In this document: positions 24,814 through 34,918 of the stretch, piece after piece
How positions within the stretch are numbered: position 1 is the stretch's first letter
Layout: every line of letters starts with the position of its first letter
NCBI RefSeq assembly: GCF_016612865.1
Contig: NZ_JAENZZ010000002.1
Coordinates: 1,922,001 to 1,986,000, forward strand
Reading direction: 5' to 3'
Source of the DNA: Blastococcus sp. TML/M2B
Lineage (GTDB): Bacteria; Actinomycetota; Actinomycetes; Mycobacteriales; Geodermatophilaceae
Length of the DNA stretch: 64,000 nt
Translations under genes and position numbers: made by a program
Notes under the pieces: model-generated
What the model was told of the DNA's origin: nothing
Database searches by the model: none
What the model saw: only the letters and a program-made list of their open reading frames with translations

Positions 24814-26106
24814 ATGAGCGACCCGCAGAACTGGAGCTTCGAGACCCGGCAGATCCACGCCGGAGCCAGCCCCGACCCGACGACCGGCGCCCGCGCGCTG
24901 CCGATCTACGCGACCACGAGCTACCAGTTCCGCGACAGCCAGCACGCCGCGGACCTGTTCGCGCTGGCCGAGATGGGCAACATCTACACGCGGATCATGA
25001 ACCCGACGCAGGACGCGCTGGAGCAGCGCGTCGCCTCGCTCGAGGGCGGCGTCGCCGCGCTCGCGGTCTCCTCCGGCCAGGCCGCGGAGACCCTCGCCAT
25101 CCTCAACCTGGCCGAGGCCGGCGACCACGTCGTCGCCTCCGCCTCGCTGTACGGCGGCACGTACAACCTGCTGCACCACTCGCTGCCCAAGCTCGGCATC
25201 ACGGTCTCCTTCGTCGAGGACCCCGACGACCCGGAGGCCTGGCAGGCCCTGGTCCGGGAGAACACCCGCGCCTTCTACGCCGAGACGATCGGCAACCCGA
25301 AGGGCGACATCCTCGACATCGAGGCCGTGGCCGGCGTCGCGCACCGCAACGGCGTGCCGCTGATCGTCGACAACACGATCGCCACCCCGTACCTGATCCG
25401 CCCGTTCGAGTTCGGCGCCGACATCGTCGTCCACTCGGCCACGAAGTACCTCGGCGGCCACGGCACCGCGATCGCCGGCCTCATCGTCGACGGCGGCACC
25501 TTCGACTGGCGCGGCGGCAAGCACCCCATGTTCACCACGGCCGACCCGACTTACCACGGCGTCGTCTACGCCGACCTGGGTGCGCCGGCCTACGCCCTCA
25601 AGGCGCGCGTGCAGCTGCTGCGCGACCTGGGCCCGGCCATCTCCCCGTTCAACGCCTTCCTGGTGGTGCAGGGCATCGAGACGCTGTCGCTGCGCATGGA
25701 GCGGCACGTGTCGAACGGGCAGAAGGTGGCCGAGTTCCTCGAGGCGCACGACGCCGTCGACCGGGTCAACTACGCGGGCCTGCCCACCAACCAGTGGCAC
25801 GCCGCGCAGCAGAAGTACGCGCCCAAGGGCGCGGGCGCCGTCCTCACCTTCGAGCTGCACGGCGGCAAGGAGGCGGGCCAGAAGTTCGTCGAGGCCCTCG
25901 AGCTGCACAGCCACGTCGCGAACATCGGTGACGTGCGCTCGCTGGTCATCCACCCGGCGTCGACCACCCACTCGCAGCTGACCCCGGAGGAGCAGCTGAC
26001 CACGGGCGTCACCCCCGGCCTGGTGCGCCTGGCCGTGGGCCTGGAGGGCATCGAGGACATCCTCGCCGACCTCGAGGCCGGGTTCCGGGCCGCGAAGTCG
26101 GCCTGA
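24814..26106 (+). CDS. metY: O-acetylhomoserine sulfhydrylase (O-acetylhomoserine aminocarboxypropyltransferase)
   Basis: A 430-residue Cys/Met-metabolism PLP enzyme. FETRQIHAGASPDPTTGARALPIYATTSYQF is the typical MetY start. The PLP-phosphate region is SSGQAAETLAILNLAEAGDH, the cofactor Asp lies in VPLIVDNTIATPYLIRPFEFGADIVVHSATKYLGGHG, and the Lys of SATKYLGG is the Schiff-base lysine. The length and the tail PEEQLTTGVTPGLVRLAVGLEGIEDILADL fit MetY over MetB or MetZ. It makes homocysteine from O-acetylhomoserine and sulfide. It is preceded by a SAM riboswitch and followed after 16 nt by metX, which supplies its substrate. Confidence 0.95.
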   Translation: MSDPQNWSFETRQIHAGASPDPTTGARALPIYATTSYQFRDSQHAADLFALAEMGNIYTRIMNPTQDALEQRVASLEGGVAALAVSSGQAAETLAILNLAEAGDHVVASASLYGGTYNLLHHSLPKLGITVSFVEDPDDPEAWQALVRENTRAFYAETIGNPKGDILDIEAVAGVAHRNGVPLIVDNTIATPYLIRPFEFGADIVVHSATKYLGGHGTAIAGLIVDGGTFDWRGGKHPMFTTADPTYHGVVYADLGAPAYALKARVQLLRDLGPAISPFNAFLVVQGIETLSLRMERHVSNGQKVAEFLEAHDAVDRVNYAGLPTNQWHAAQQKYAPKGAGAVLTFELHGGKEAGQKFVEALELHSHVANIGDVRSLVIHPASTTHSQLTPEEQLTTGVTPGLVRLAVGLEGIEDILADLEAGFRAAKSA

Positions 26107-26122
26107 CGGGTCCGGACGTAGC

Positions 26123-27196
26123 ATGGGCGGGTGGGTCGAGGGGGATCCGGTCGGGAACCGGCTCTTCCTCGACCTGCCCGCCGTCGTCTTGGAGCGCGGC
26201 GGTGAGCTCTCGGCCGTGCGGGTCGCCTACGAGACGTGGGGGACCCTCGCGCCCGACGGCGGCAACGCGGTCCTGATCGAGCACGCGCTCACCGGCGACA
26301 GCCACGTCGTCGGCCCCGCCGGGCCGGGGCACCCGACCGGGGGCTGGTGGGAGGGGCTGGTCGGCCCCGGCCGCCCGCTGGACACCGACCGGTGGTTCGT
26401 CGTCTGCGCCAACGTCCTCGGCGGCTGCCAGGGGACGACGGGACCGGGCTCGCTCGCACCGGACGGCGCCCGCTGGGGCTCGCGCTTCCCCGAGGTGACC
26501 GTCGCCGACCAGGTGCAGGTCGAGGTGGCGCTGGCCGACGCGCTCGGCGTGGGCCGCTGGACGTGCGTCGTCGGCGGCTCGATGGGCGGCATGCGCGCCC
26601 TGGAGTGGGCCGTCGCCCTGCCCGAGCGCGTGGGCGGGTTGTTCTTCCTCGCCTCGGGGGCGGCGGCCACCGGCGACCAGATCGGCACGCAGACCACGCA
26701 GCAGGCGGCGGTGCGCACCGATCCGCGGTGGCGCGGCGGGGACTACGACGCCGCCGAGCCGCCGGTCGACGGGCTGGGCATCGCCCGGCGGATCGCGCAC
26801 CTCACCTACCGCAGCGCGCTCGAGCTGGACGCCCGCTTCGGCACGCGGGTGCAGGAGGACGGCCGCTACGCCGTCGGCTCCTACCTCGACCACCACGCCG
26901 ACAAGCTGGTCGGCCGGTTCGACGCCGGCAGCTACGTGGTGCTCACCGAGGCGATGAACTCCTGGGACGTCGGCCGCGGCCGCGGCGGCGTCGAGGCGGC
27001 GCTGTCCCGGGTCACCGCGCGCACCGTCGTCGCCGGGATCGACACCGACCGGCTGTACCCGCCGGCCCTGCAGCAGCGGGTGGCCGATGCCCTCGGCGTC
27101 CCGCTGCGGCTGATCCCGTCCCCCTACGGGCACGACGGCTTCCTCGTGGAGGTCGAGGCCGTCGGCGCCCTCCTGGGCGAGCTGCTGGCCGGCTGA
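26123..27196 (+). CDS. metX: Homoserine O-acetyltransferase
   Basis: A 357-residue alpha/beta-hydrolase-fold acyltransferase. Key features are YETWGTLAPDGGNAVLIEHALTGDSHVVGP, CANVLGGCQGTTGPGS (oxyanion and substrate region), and the nucleophile Ser153 in VVGGSMGGMRALEW. The late Asp is in VVAGIDTDRLYP and the His in SPYGHDGFLVE, completing the Ser-Asp-His triad. It acetylates homoserine from acetyl-CoA, the committed step to methionine; specificity for acetyl rather than succinyl is inferred from the MetY partner. It shares the riboswitch-controlled transcript with metY. Confidence 0.94.
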   Translation: MGGWVEGDPVGNRLFLDLPAVVLERGGELSAVRVAYETWGTLAPDGGNAVLIEHALTGDSHVVGPAGPGHPTGGWWEGLVGPGRPLDTDRWFVVCANVLGGCQGTTGPGSLAPDGARWGSRFPEVTVADQVQVEVALADALGVGRWTCVVGGSMGGMRALEWAVALPERVGGLFFLASGAAATGDQIGTQTTQQAAVRTDPRWRGGDYDAAEPPVDGLGIARRIAHLTYRSALELDARFGTRVQEDGRYAVGSYLDHHADKLVGRFDAGSYVVLTEAMNSWDVGRGRGGVEAALSRVTARTVVAGIDTDRLYPPALQQRVADALGVPLRLIPSPYGHDGFLVEVEAVGALLGELLAG

Positions 27197-27234
27197 TCAG
27201 CCCAGCGGCCGACGCCGGCAGCTGCGCCGAGTCA

Positions 27235-27277
27235 TGCGAACTCGTGGCGATCGGCGGCCGATGACCACGAGTTCGCA
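27235..27277. terminator. Long hairpin between convergent metX and carbonic-anhydrase-like genes
   Basis: Arms 27235-27247 and 27265-27277 are perfect (TGCGAACTCGTGG and its complement). After a 2-nt mismatch the stem continues for 6 bp around a single-base loop. Flanking complementary CCGACGCCG/CGGCGTCGG (27209-27217, 27283-27291) could extend it. Probably bidirectional. Confidence 0.7.
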
Positions 27278-27292
27278 GGTCTCGGCGTCGGG

Positions 27293-27823
27293 TCAGCGCT
27301 CGAGGCGCCGCACCCGGCGGGCGCCGTCGAGCCGCTCGCTGTAGGCCTTCGCGTTGTAGGCGATGTGCAGCTGGTCGTCGTCGGTCGCCTCGCGCATGAC
27401 CTTCGCGGGGACGCCGGCGATGAGCGAGCGCGGCGGGAAGACCTTGCCCTGGGTGACGACGGCGCCGGCGGCGACGATCGAGCCCGAACCGATGTGCGCG
27501 CCGTTCATGATCACGCTGCCCATGCCCACGAGGACGTCGTCGTCGATGCGGGCGCCGTGCAGCACCACCCGGTGGCCCACCGACACCCGGTCGCCCACGA
27601 CGAGGGGGAACCCGGGGTCGGAGTGCAGGGTGCAGCCGTCCTGGATGTTCGAGTCGGCGCCGATCTCGATGACCTCGGCGTCGGCCCGGGCGACCGCGCC
27701 GTACCAGATGCTCGACCGCGGGCCCATCGTCACCGCGCCCACCACCACCGCCGTCGGGGCGACGAACGCCTCGTCGTCGATGGCGGGCGAGCCGAAGTCC
27801 AGGGCGCCGATGAAGTTCTCCAC
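27293..27823 (-). CDS. Gamma-carbonic-anhydrase-like protein (left-handed beta-helix)
   Basis: A 176-residue hexapeptide-repeat protein from GTG 27823. The LbetaH coils read GAVTMGPRSSIWYGAVARADAEVIEIGADSNIQDGCTLHSDPG, followed by VGHRVVLHGARIDDDVLVGMGSVIMNGAHIGSGSIVAAGAVVTQGKVFPPRSLIAGVPAKVMR. The His residues in LHSDPG, VGHRVVLHG and NGAHIG match the zinc-ligand positions of the YrdA/PaaY/CamH group. Carbonic anhydrase activity is possible, but many family members have other or unknown roles. It lies just downstream of gdhA on the same strand with a 9-nt gap, so co-transcription is likely. Confidence 0.85.
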   Translation of the reverse strand: MENFIGALDFGSPAIDDEAFVAPTAVVVGAVTMGPRSSIWYGAVARADAEVIEIGADSNIQDGCTLHSDPGFPLVVGDRVSVGHRVVLHGARIDDDVLVGMGSVIMNGAHIGSGSIVAAGAVVTQGKVFPPRSLIAGVPAKVMREATDDDQLHIAYNAKAYSERLDGARRVRRLER

Positions 27824-27832
27824 CCGGCGAAC

Positions 27833-30111
<2,279 letters not shown>

Positions 30112-30131
<20 letters not shown>

Positions 30132-30852
30132 CGGGCTCCTCCGTGACGTCCTCGTCCTCGGCGACCAGGTGGTCGACCTCGTTGAAGGCGACCAGCGCGA
30201 AGCCGCCGTCGTCGGTGCGCTCGTAGCGGGTGAGGGAGGCGTTGGCGACCTGCTCCTCGCGGTCCACCTCGAGCAGCTCCCCCTCGGTGAGCTCCTCGAG
30301 GACGTACCGGAACACCATGATCACCGCCTGGTGGGCGACGATCACCAGCCGCTCGCAGTCGTGCCGCAGCCCCTCGGTGGCCAGCAGGCTGCGGATCCGC
30401 AGCGCCACGTCGGCCCAGCTCTCGCCGCCCGGCGGCCGGTAGTAGAACTTGCCGAGCAGGTCGCGCCGGGCCGCCTCGTCGGGGAACCGGTCGCGGATGC
30501 CGGCACCGGTCATGCCGTCGAAGGCGCCGAAGTCGCGCTCGCGCAGCCGCTCGTCGGTGCGCACCCGCAGGCCGAGCTCCGCCGTCGCCAGCCGCGCGGT
30601 GGTCAGGGCCCGCTCGAAGGGGGAGCTGAGCACCGCCGTCGGCCGCTGGTCCTCCAGCAGCGCCGCCAGCCAGCCGCCGAGCGCCTCGGCCTGGCCGCGG
30701 CCGGTGTCGGAGAGGGGGACGTCGGGGTCGCGGACGTCGAGGTCCAGCCGGCCGGCCCCCGCGCGCTGGGCGTGCGCGTCGGCGACGTTGCCCATGCTCT
30801 CGCCGTGCCGCACGAGCCACAGCACCGACGGCCCCGGTTCCCGGCTCGCCAC
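30112..30852 (-). CDS. Histidine phosphatase-family protein (phosphoglycerate mutase-like)
   Basis: A 246-residue single-domain protein with the RHGE motif (Arg15-His16-Gly17-Glu18) in LWLVRHGESMGNVADAHAQ, SDTGRGQAEALGGWLAALL, a catalytic Glu region RLRERDFGAFDGMTGAGIRDRFPDE and a second His in VIVAHQAVIMVFRYVLEEL. The His16-phosphate chemistry of the superfamily is therefore intact. Absence of the long insertion of dPGM and the GESWADVALRI segment suggest a broad phosphatase rather than glycolytic mutase. The 3' end overlaps nnrD, so the two are probably translated together. Substrate unknown. Confidence 0.85.
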
Positions 30853-30953
30853 CCGCCACCCCCGTCTCCGCGCCGCACCGTGCGGGCACCCGATCGCCGG
30901 TAGCCGCGCGCGGGGCTCCCGAAACCGTCGGACCCGGCGGGCAGGATGACCGC

Positions 30954-31529
30954 GTGACGTCGCCGACGGACCTCCCGGTGCACGCGTTCGCCGACAAGGC
31001 CGAGCTCGAGGCCTGGCTGGAGGAGCACGCCGCCTCCGCGCCCGGCATGTACGTGAAGATCGCGAAGAAGGGCAGCGGCATCCCGTCGGTGGACTGGGAG
31101 CAGATGGTCGAGGTGCTGCTCTGCTTCGGCTGGATCGACGGTCGCGCCAACCGGCTGGACGACCGGTTCTACCTGCAGCGGGTCACCCCGCGGCGGGCCC
31201 GGAGCATCTGGTCGGCGAAGAACGTCGCGACCGTCGAGCGGCTGACCGCCGAGGGGCGGATGCGGCCGGCGGGGCTGGCCGTCGTCGAGGCGGCGAAGGC
31301 CGACGGCCGGTGGGCGCGGGCCTACTCCGGGCCGGCCACCATCACCGTGCCCGACGACCTGGCCGCCGCTCTCGACGCCGAGCCCGCCGCGCGGGCGGCG
31401 TTCGACGCGCTGAGCGGGCAGGACCGGTACTCGGTCCTGCACCGGGTGCACACCGCGGCGACGGACGCGACCCGCGCGAAGCGGATCGCGGCCGCCGTGC
31501 AGCTGCTGGCCGGGGGCCCGCCGGGCTGA
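30954..31529 (+). CDS. YdeI/OmpD-associated-family protein
   Basis: A 191-residue protein from GTG 30954. Recognisable family segments are AELEAWLEEHAASAPGMYVKIAKKGSG, VDWEQMVEVLLCFGWIDGRANRLDDRFYLQRVTPRRARSIWSAKN, the VERLTAEGRMRPAGLAVVEAAKADGRW helix pair and a C-terminal ALSGQDRYSVLHRVHTAATDATRAKRIAAAVQLLAGG. Relatives are called YdeI or bacteriocin-protection proteins; the molecular role is unsettled. It is divergent from the histidine phosphatase and convergent with the APC permease, with only 6 nt between the stop codons. Confidence 0.8.
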   Translation: MTSPTDLPVHAFADKAELEAWLEEHAASAPGMYVKIAKKGSGIPSVDWEQMVEVLLCFGWIDGRANRLDDRFYLQRVTPRRARSIWSAKNVATVERLTAEGRMRPAGLAVVEAAKADGRWARAYSGPATITVPDDLAAALDAEPAARAAFDALSGQDRYSVLHRVHTAATDATRAKRIAAAVQLLAGGPPG

Positions 31530-31535
31530 GCCCGC

Positions 31536-33005
31536 TCAGCCCGGGAAGGTGCTGCGTCGCTCGCGCCAGAAGATCGTGTCCCGCCGGCGCCACCACAGCA
31601 TCAGCGCCACCCCGGTCGCCATCACGCCGACGCCGATGACCAGCGGCGGGCCGACGCCCAGCCACGCCTGCCCGGTGTAGCTGTTCTCCGCGTCGGCGAG
31701 GTCGCGGACCGAGAGCACCAGCAGCCAGCCGAGCATCGCCGCGCCGGTGAGCGGGCCGACGCCCAGCAGCAGGAAGTTCCGCACGCTCGCCAGCAGCTGC
31801 CGGCGGAAGTAGACGGCGCAGGCCAGGCCGGTGAGCGCGTAGTAGAGCGCGATGAGCAGCGAGAGCCCGGTGATCGAGTCGAACAGCGCGTTCTCGCTGA
31901 TCAGGCCGACCCCGAGGTACCAGACCACCCCGACGCCGGCGACCCACCAGGTGGAGACGTCGGGCGTGCGGTGCGCGGGCGAGATCGAGGCGAAGCGGCG
32001 CGGCAGCGCGGCCCGGCGCGCCATGGACAGGCCGGTGCGCGACGCGGGGATGATCGTCGTCTGGGTCGAGGCGATCGCCGACGTCGCCACCGCCAGCAGC
32101 ACCACCCAGTCCCAGCCGCCCAGCACCCGGCCGGAGAGCAGCGCGAAGACCGCCTCCTCCTCGTCGGCCTTGCCGGCCAGCCAGCCGGTGCCGGCGAAGG
32201 CGAGGATCGCCGTCGCCACCCCGAGGTAGGTGACCAGCAGGACGACGGTCGACCAGATGCCGGCCCGGCCGGGCGCGCGCAGCGGGTCGCGGGTCTCCTC
32301 GGTGAGGTTGACCGCCGACTCCCAGCCCCAGTAGGCGAAGACGCCGAGCAGCAGGCCGCCCGTGAGCGCCGCCCCGCCGGAGCCGAAGGGGTCCAGCCAC
32401 GACCACTGCGGGGTGAGCCCGCCGAACGGGCTGTCCCCGGACAGGCCGCGTGCCAGCGCCACGACGGCGAAGACGGCCAGCGCCACCGTCTGCGCCACGA
32501 TCAGCCCGTTCTGCAGCCGGGCGGAGAGCTCCGTGCCGCGGACGCAGATCGCCGCCATGACGACGACGAGCAGCGCGGACAGCGCCATGACCACGGGCGT
32601 CGACTCCGCCCAGCCGTCCAGCCCGACGGCCAGCAGCGTGAACCGCACGCCCACCTCGGCCAGCGAGCCCAGCACGAGGACGCCGGTCATCGCGATCGCC
32701 CAGCCGCCGATCCACCCGGTCCACGGGCCCAGCGCCCGGGTGACCCAGGAGAACGTCGTCCCGCAGTCGGGGTCGACCCGGTTGAGCGCGGCGAACGCCC
32801 CGGCGATGAGCAGCATCGGCAGGAACGAGATCAGCAGGACGCCGGGTGCGTGCACCCCGACCAGGGCCACGATCGGCCCGAGGACGGCGGCCAGCGAGTA
32901 GGCCGGCGAGGTGGCCGCGAGGCCGATGACGAGGGTGTCGAGGAAGCCGACGGCGTCGGGACGGAGGGTCGCCGTCGCGCGGGGGTCGGTCGCGGTGGCG
33001 GTCAC
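31536..33005 (-). CDS. APC-superfamily amino-acid permease
   Basis: A 489-residue carrier from GTG 33005 with about twelve to fourteen hydrophobic segments. TM1 contains the family LVIGLAATSPAYSLAAVLGPIV, where the broken helix of the APC fold sits. Later landmarks are CGTTFSWVTRALGPWTGWIGGWAIAM, ALTGGLLLGVFAYWGWESAVNLTEETRDP and ATSAIASTQTTIIPASRTGLSMARRAALPRRFASI. The GWESAVNLTEE segment is the usual TM6 region contacting the substrate. It probably imports an amino acid or amine by cation symport; specificity is not visible. No linked enzyme points to a substrate. Confidence 0.9.
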   Translation of the reverse strand: MTATATDPRATATLRPDAVGFLDTLVIGLAATSPAYSLAAVLGPIVALVGVHAPGVLLISFLPMLLIAGAFAALNRVDPDCGTTFSWVTRALGPWTGWIGGWAIAMTGVLVLGSLAEVGVRFTLLAVGLDGWAESTPVVMALSALLVVVMAAICVRGTELSARLQNGLIVAQTVALAVFAVVALARGLSGDSPFGGLTPQWSWLDPFGSGGAALTGGLLLGVFAYWGWESAVNLTEETRDPLRAPGRAGIWSTVVLLVTYLGVATAILAFAGTGWLAGKADEEEAVFALLSGRVLGGWDWVVLLAVATSAIASTQTTIIPASRTGLSMARRAALPRRFASISPAHRTPDVSTWWVAGVGVVWYLGVGLISENALFDSITGLSLLIALYYALTGLACAVYFRRQLLASVRNFLLLGVGPLTGAAMLGWLLVLSVRDLADAENSYTGQAWLGVGPPLVIGVGVMATGVALMLWWRRRDTIFWRERRSTFPG

Positions 33006-33045
33006 CCGCGGGCGCTGGTCGAGGCGGTCACCGCACGATTGTGCG

Positions 33046-34074
33046 TCAGCCGCCGAGCCGCACGCCGAACCGGTAGCCGCGCTGGTCGACGCTGGTCACC
33101 GCGACCGGCGAGCCGTAGGTGCGGGCGTGCACCACCATGCCGTTGCCGATGTAGAGCGCCACGTGGCTGATCGGCGTGTAGTAGAAGACGAGGTCGCCGG
33201 GCTGGAGCTCCTGGCGGGAGACCTGCCGGCCGAGGGTGGACTGCGCCCGGCTCGAGTGCGGCAGCGTGATGCCGGCGGCGGCGTAGGCGTACGAGGTGAG
33301 GCCCGAGCAGTCGAAGGCGTCGGGCCCGGTGCCGCCGCTGGCGTAGCGGTCGCCGACCTGCGCCAGCGCCGTCTGGATGGCCACGGCGGCGGCCGAGCCC
33401 GGGACGACGGGGAGCTCGTCGGCCGCGGGGGCCTCGATCGCGCGGCCGGCGACGGCGGTGGTGACCCGAGCCTGCTCGGCAGCCGAGAGCCGGTCGAAGT
33501 CCGCGCGGTAGGCGGCCGCGCGCCGCTCGACCTCGGCCTTCTGGGCCCGCAGCTGCTCGGCGCCGGCCTCCGCGGTGGCGGCGGCCTCGTCGGCGGCGGC
33601 CTGCGCGGCCCGGGCGGCGTTCTGCGCGGCGGCGGCCTGGGCGATGACGGCGTTGGTGCGCGCGGCGATCAGGTCGAGCGTGGTCATCTGCTGGACCACG
33701 ACGTCGACGGAGCTGCCGGTGAGGAAGGCGGCCATGCGCGACTGCGTCTTGCCGGTGTAGCCGCTCTGGGCGATGGCGCGCAGCTGCGGCTCGAAGACGG
33801 CGAGGGCCTCGTGCGCGACGGCGGCCTGCTCGGCGGCGGCCGTGGCGGCCTGCTGCTGGGCGGCCACGGCGAGCTCGGCCTCGTGCAGCTGCTCGTCGAG
33901 GGCGGTGAGCTCCTGGGCGGTCGTGCGCATCAGCTCGCCGGCCTCGGCGGCGGTGCTCGGCGCCGCACCCGCAGGGGTGGGCGCGAGCACGCCGGTGGCG
34001 GCGGCGAGGAGCGCGGCCCCGAGGGCCAGGGCGACCCGGGGACGGCGTCGGGGGGTCGTGCGGGCGGACTGCAC
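33046..34074 (-). CDS. Secreted NlpC/P60 peptidoglycan endopeptidase with coiled-coil N-terminus
   Basis: A 342-residue precursor from GTG 34074. The signal peptide (RRRPRVALALGAALLAAATGVLAPTPAGA, about 10-38) ends at an AXA site. Residues 40-220 are Ala/Gln/Glu-rich heptads, a coiled coil like those of RipA-type hydrolases. The C-terminal NlpC/P60 domain has the catalytic Cys256 in DAFDCSGLTSYAYAAAG, the His in ISHVALYIGNGMVVHA and a final polar position in the same strand. It cleaves D-gamma-glutamyl-diaminopimelate bonds in the wall; the coiled coil may hold it inactive until activated. A search of the leader for a c-di-AMP riboswitch found nothing convincing. Confidence 0.9.
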   Translation of the reverse strand: MQSARTTPRRRPRVALALGAALLAAATGVLAPTPAGAAPSTAAEAGELMRTTAQELTALDEQLHEAELAVAAQQQAATAAAEQAAVAHEALAVFEPQLRAIAQSGYTGKTQSRMAAFLTGSSVDVVVQQMTTLDLIAARTNAVIAQAAAAQNAARAAQAAADEAAATAEAGAEQLRAQKAEVERRAAAYRADFDRLSAAEQARVTTAVAGRAIEAPAADELPVVPGSAAAVAIQTALAQVGDRYASGGTGPDAFDCSGLTSYAYAAAGITLPHSSRAQSTLGRQVSRQELQPGDLVFYYTPISHVALYIGNGMVVHARTYGSPVAVTSVDQRGYRFGVRLGG

Positions 34075-34267
34075 CGTCGGCCTCCGATCAGCTGATGCGC
34101 CGGTGCCGGGGAAGGGCACTCTCCGTTGCGCGTCAGTACGCACCGTAGGGAGACGGTCTCCGCTCGTAGCCGACGGCGCGCTGGACGGGAAGGGGTGCGC
34201 TCGCCTCGTCCGCCCCACGCTCCTCATCCGTCCCCGCGACCCCTCCCGCGCCACCCGCGGACCGTCC

Positions 34268-34303
34268 GGACCCGGAGAAGCGAACGGACCCGGAGAAGCG
34301 AAC
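34268..34303. repeat. Two perfect tandem copies of an 18-bp unit
   Basis: GGACCCGGAGAAGCGAAC is repeated twice (34268-34285, 34286-34303) and a third copy begins (GGACCC) where the neighbouring palindrome starts. It lies in the 288-nt gap between the small Cys/His-rich gene and the NlpC gene. Function unknown. Confidence 0.65.
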
Positions 34304-34344
34304 GGACCCCGGGGCAGAAATGGCCATTTCTGCCCCGGGGTCCG
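34303..34344. terminator. 42-nt perfect palindrome
   Basis: Bases 34303-34344 are their own reverse complement, centred between 34323 and 34324 within TGGCCA. It lies 18 nt after the stop of the minus-strand gene at 34363. It is probably that gene's terminator, and its perfection also makes it a candidate protein-binding or cruciform site. No T-tract. Confidence 0.6.
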
Positions 34345-34362
34345 CGTCGGACGGGGTGGTGC

Positions 34363-34668
34363 TCAGCCGGCGAGCGGCTCCTGCACCTGCTGGAGGCCGG
34401 CGACGGTCCGGAAGTCGCGGAGGATCGCGGACAGCTCGTCGGCGGTCCACGCCTCGCAGCAGTCGCAGCCGCCCTCGGCGAAGCTGACCAGGCCCAGCCG
34501 GCCACCGGCCTGGTCCTCGTCGATGGCGAGGTTGCCGGCCGACGGGTGCCGGTGGCACGCGCAGGCGGAGGCGCACAGGCCCAGACCCCAGCCGGAGATG
34601 ACGACGGTGTGCCCGTCGTCGCGGACCTTGCCGACCTGGAAGACGGACGGCTTGTGACTCCTGCTCAT
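34363..34668 (-). CDS. Small Cys/His-rich protein of unknown function
   Basis: A 101-residue ORF from ATG 34668, preceded by an excellent GGAGG site 7 nt upstream. It has a compact metal-ligand-like cluster C-x3-C-x-C-H-x-H (CASACACHRH, about residues 32-41) and a second C-x-C-C group (GGCDCCEAW, about 67-75), followed by an amphipathic helical tail. No signal peptide or membrane segment. The cluster could bind Zn or Fe-S, but no family is recognised. The strong ribosome site and the 250-nt upstream region argue that this is a real, separately expressed gene. Confidence 0.65.
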   Translation of the reverse strand: MSRSHKPSVFQVGKVRDDGHTVVISGWGLGLCASACACHRHPSAGNLAIDEDQAGGRLGLVSFAEGGCDCCEAWTADELSAILRDFRTVAGLQQVQEPLAG

Positions 34669-34918
34669 GGGAGTCCTCCCCTCGACAGCCCGTTCCGCAG
34701 AGCCGGGCCCGTGTGCCTGACAAGAAAACGAGCTACGAGAGGTTTCGGCAGGGTGACCCCTGCGGTAAAGCACTTCGTTGGCTCGGCTTTCGACACCCAC
34801 GGTAATCCCACCCCTACGGGCCGTCCCCGACATTTCTCCCCACGTCTCGCCCGGCCGGTTGGCGGATCTGCACCGGCCCGAAGGCTCCCGGTGACAGGTG
34901 TGACGGATGGGGTCCCGC
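34669..34918 (-). promoter_or_regulatory. 250-nt intergenic region upstream of the Cys/His-rich gene
   Basis: This gap is less GC-rich than its surroundings around 34720-34810, as expected for a promoter of the small gene. A short A/T-containing stretch (GTTTTCTTGTC on the minus strand, about 34720-34730) may form part of it. I see no convincing dyad, riboswitch fold or ORF. Confidence 0.3.

Noticed and set aside
24643-26124. A minus-strand frame opposite metY
   Set aside because: Antisense to a complete PLP enzyme and riboswitch; composition is typical of GC-skewed noise.
34075-34254. c-di-AMP (ydaO-type) riboswitch in the leader of the NlpC/P60 gene
   Set aside because: Such switches often control actinobacterial wall hydrolases, but I could not find the conserved core or the paired helices in this leader.
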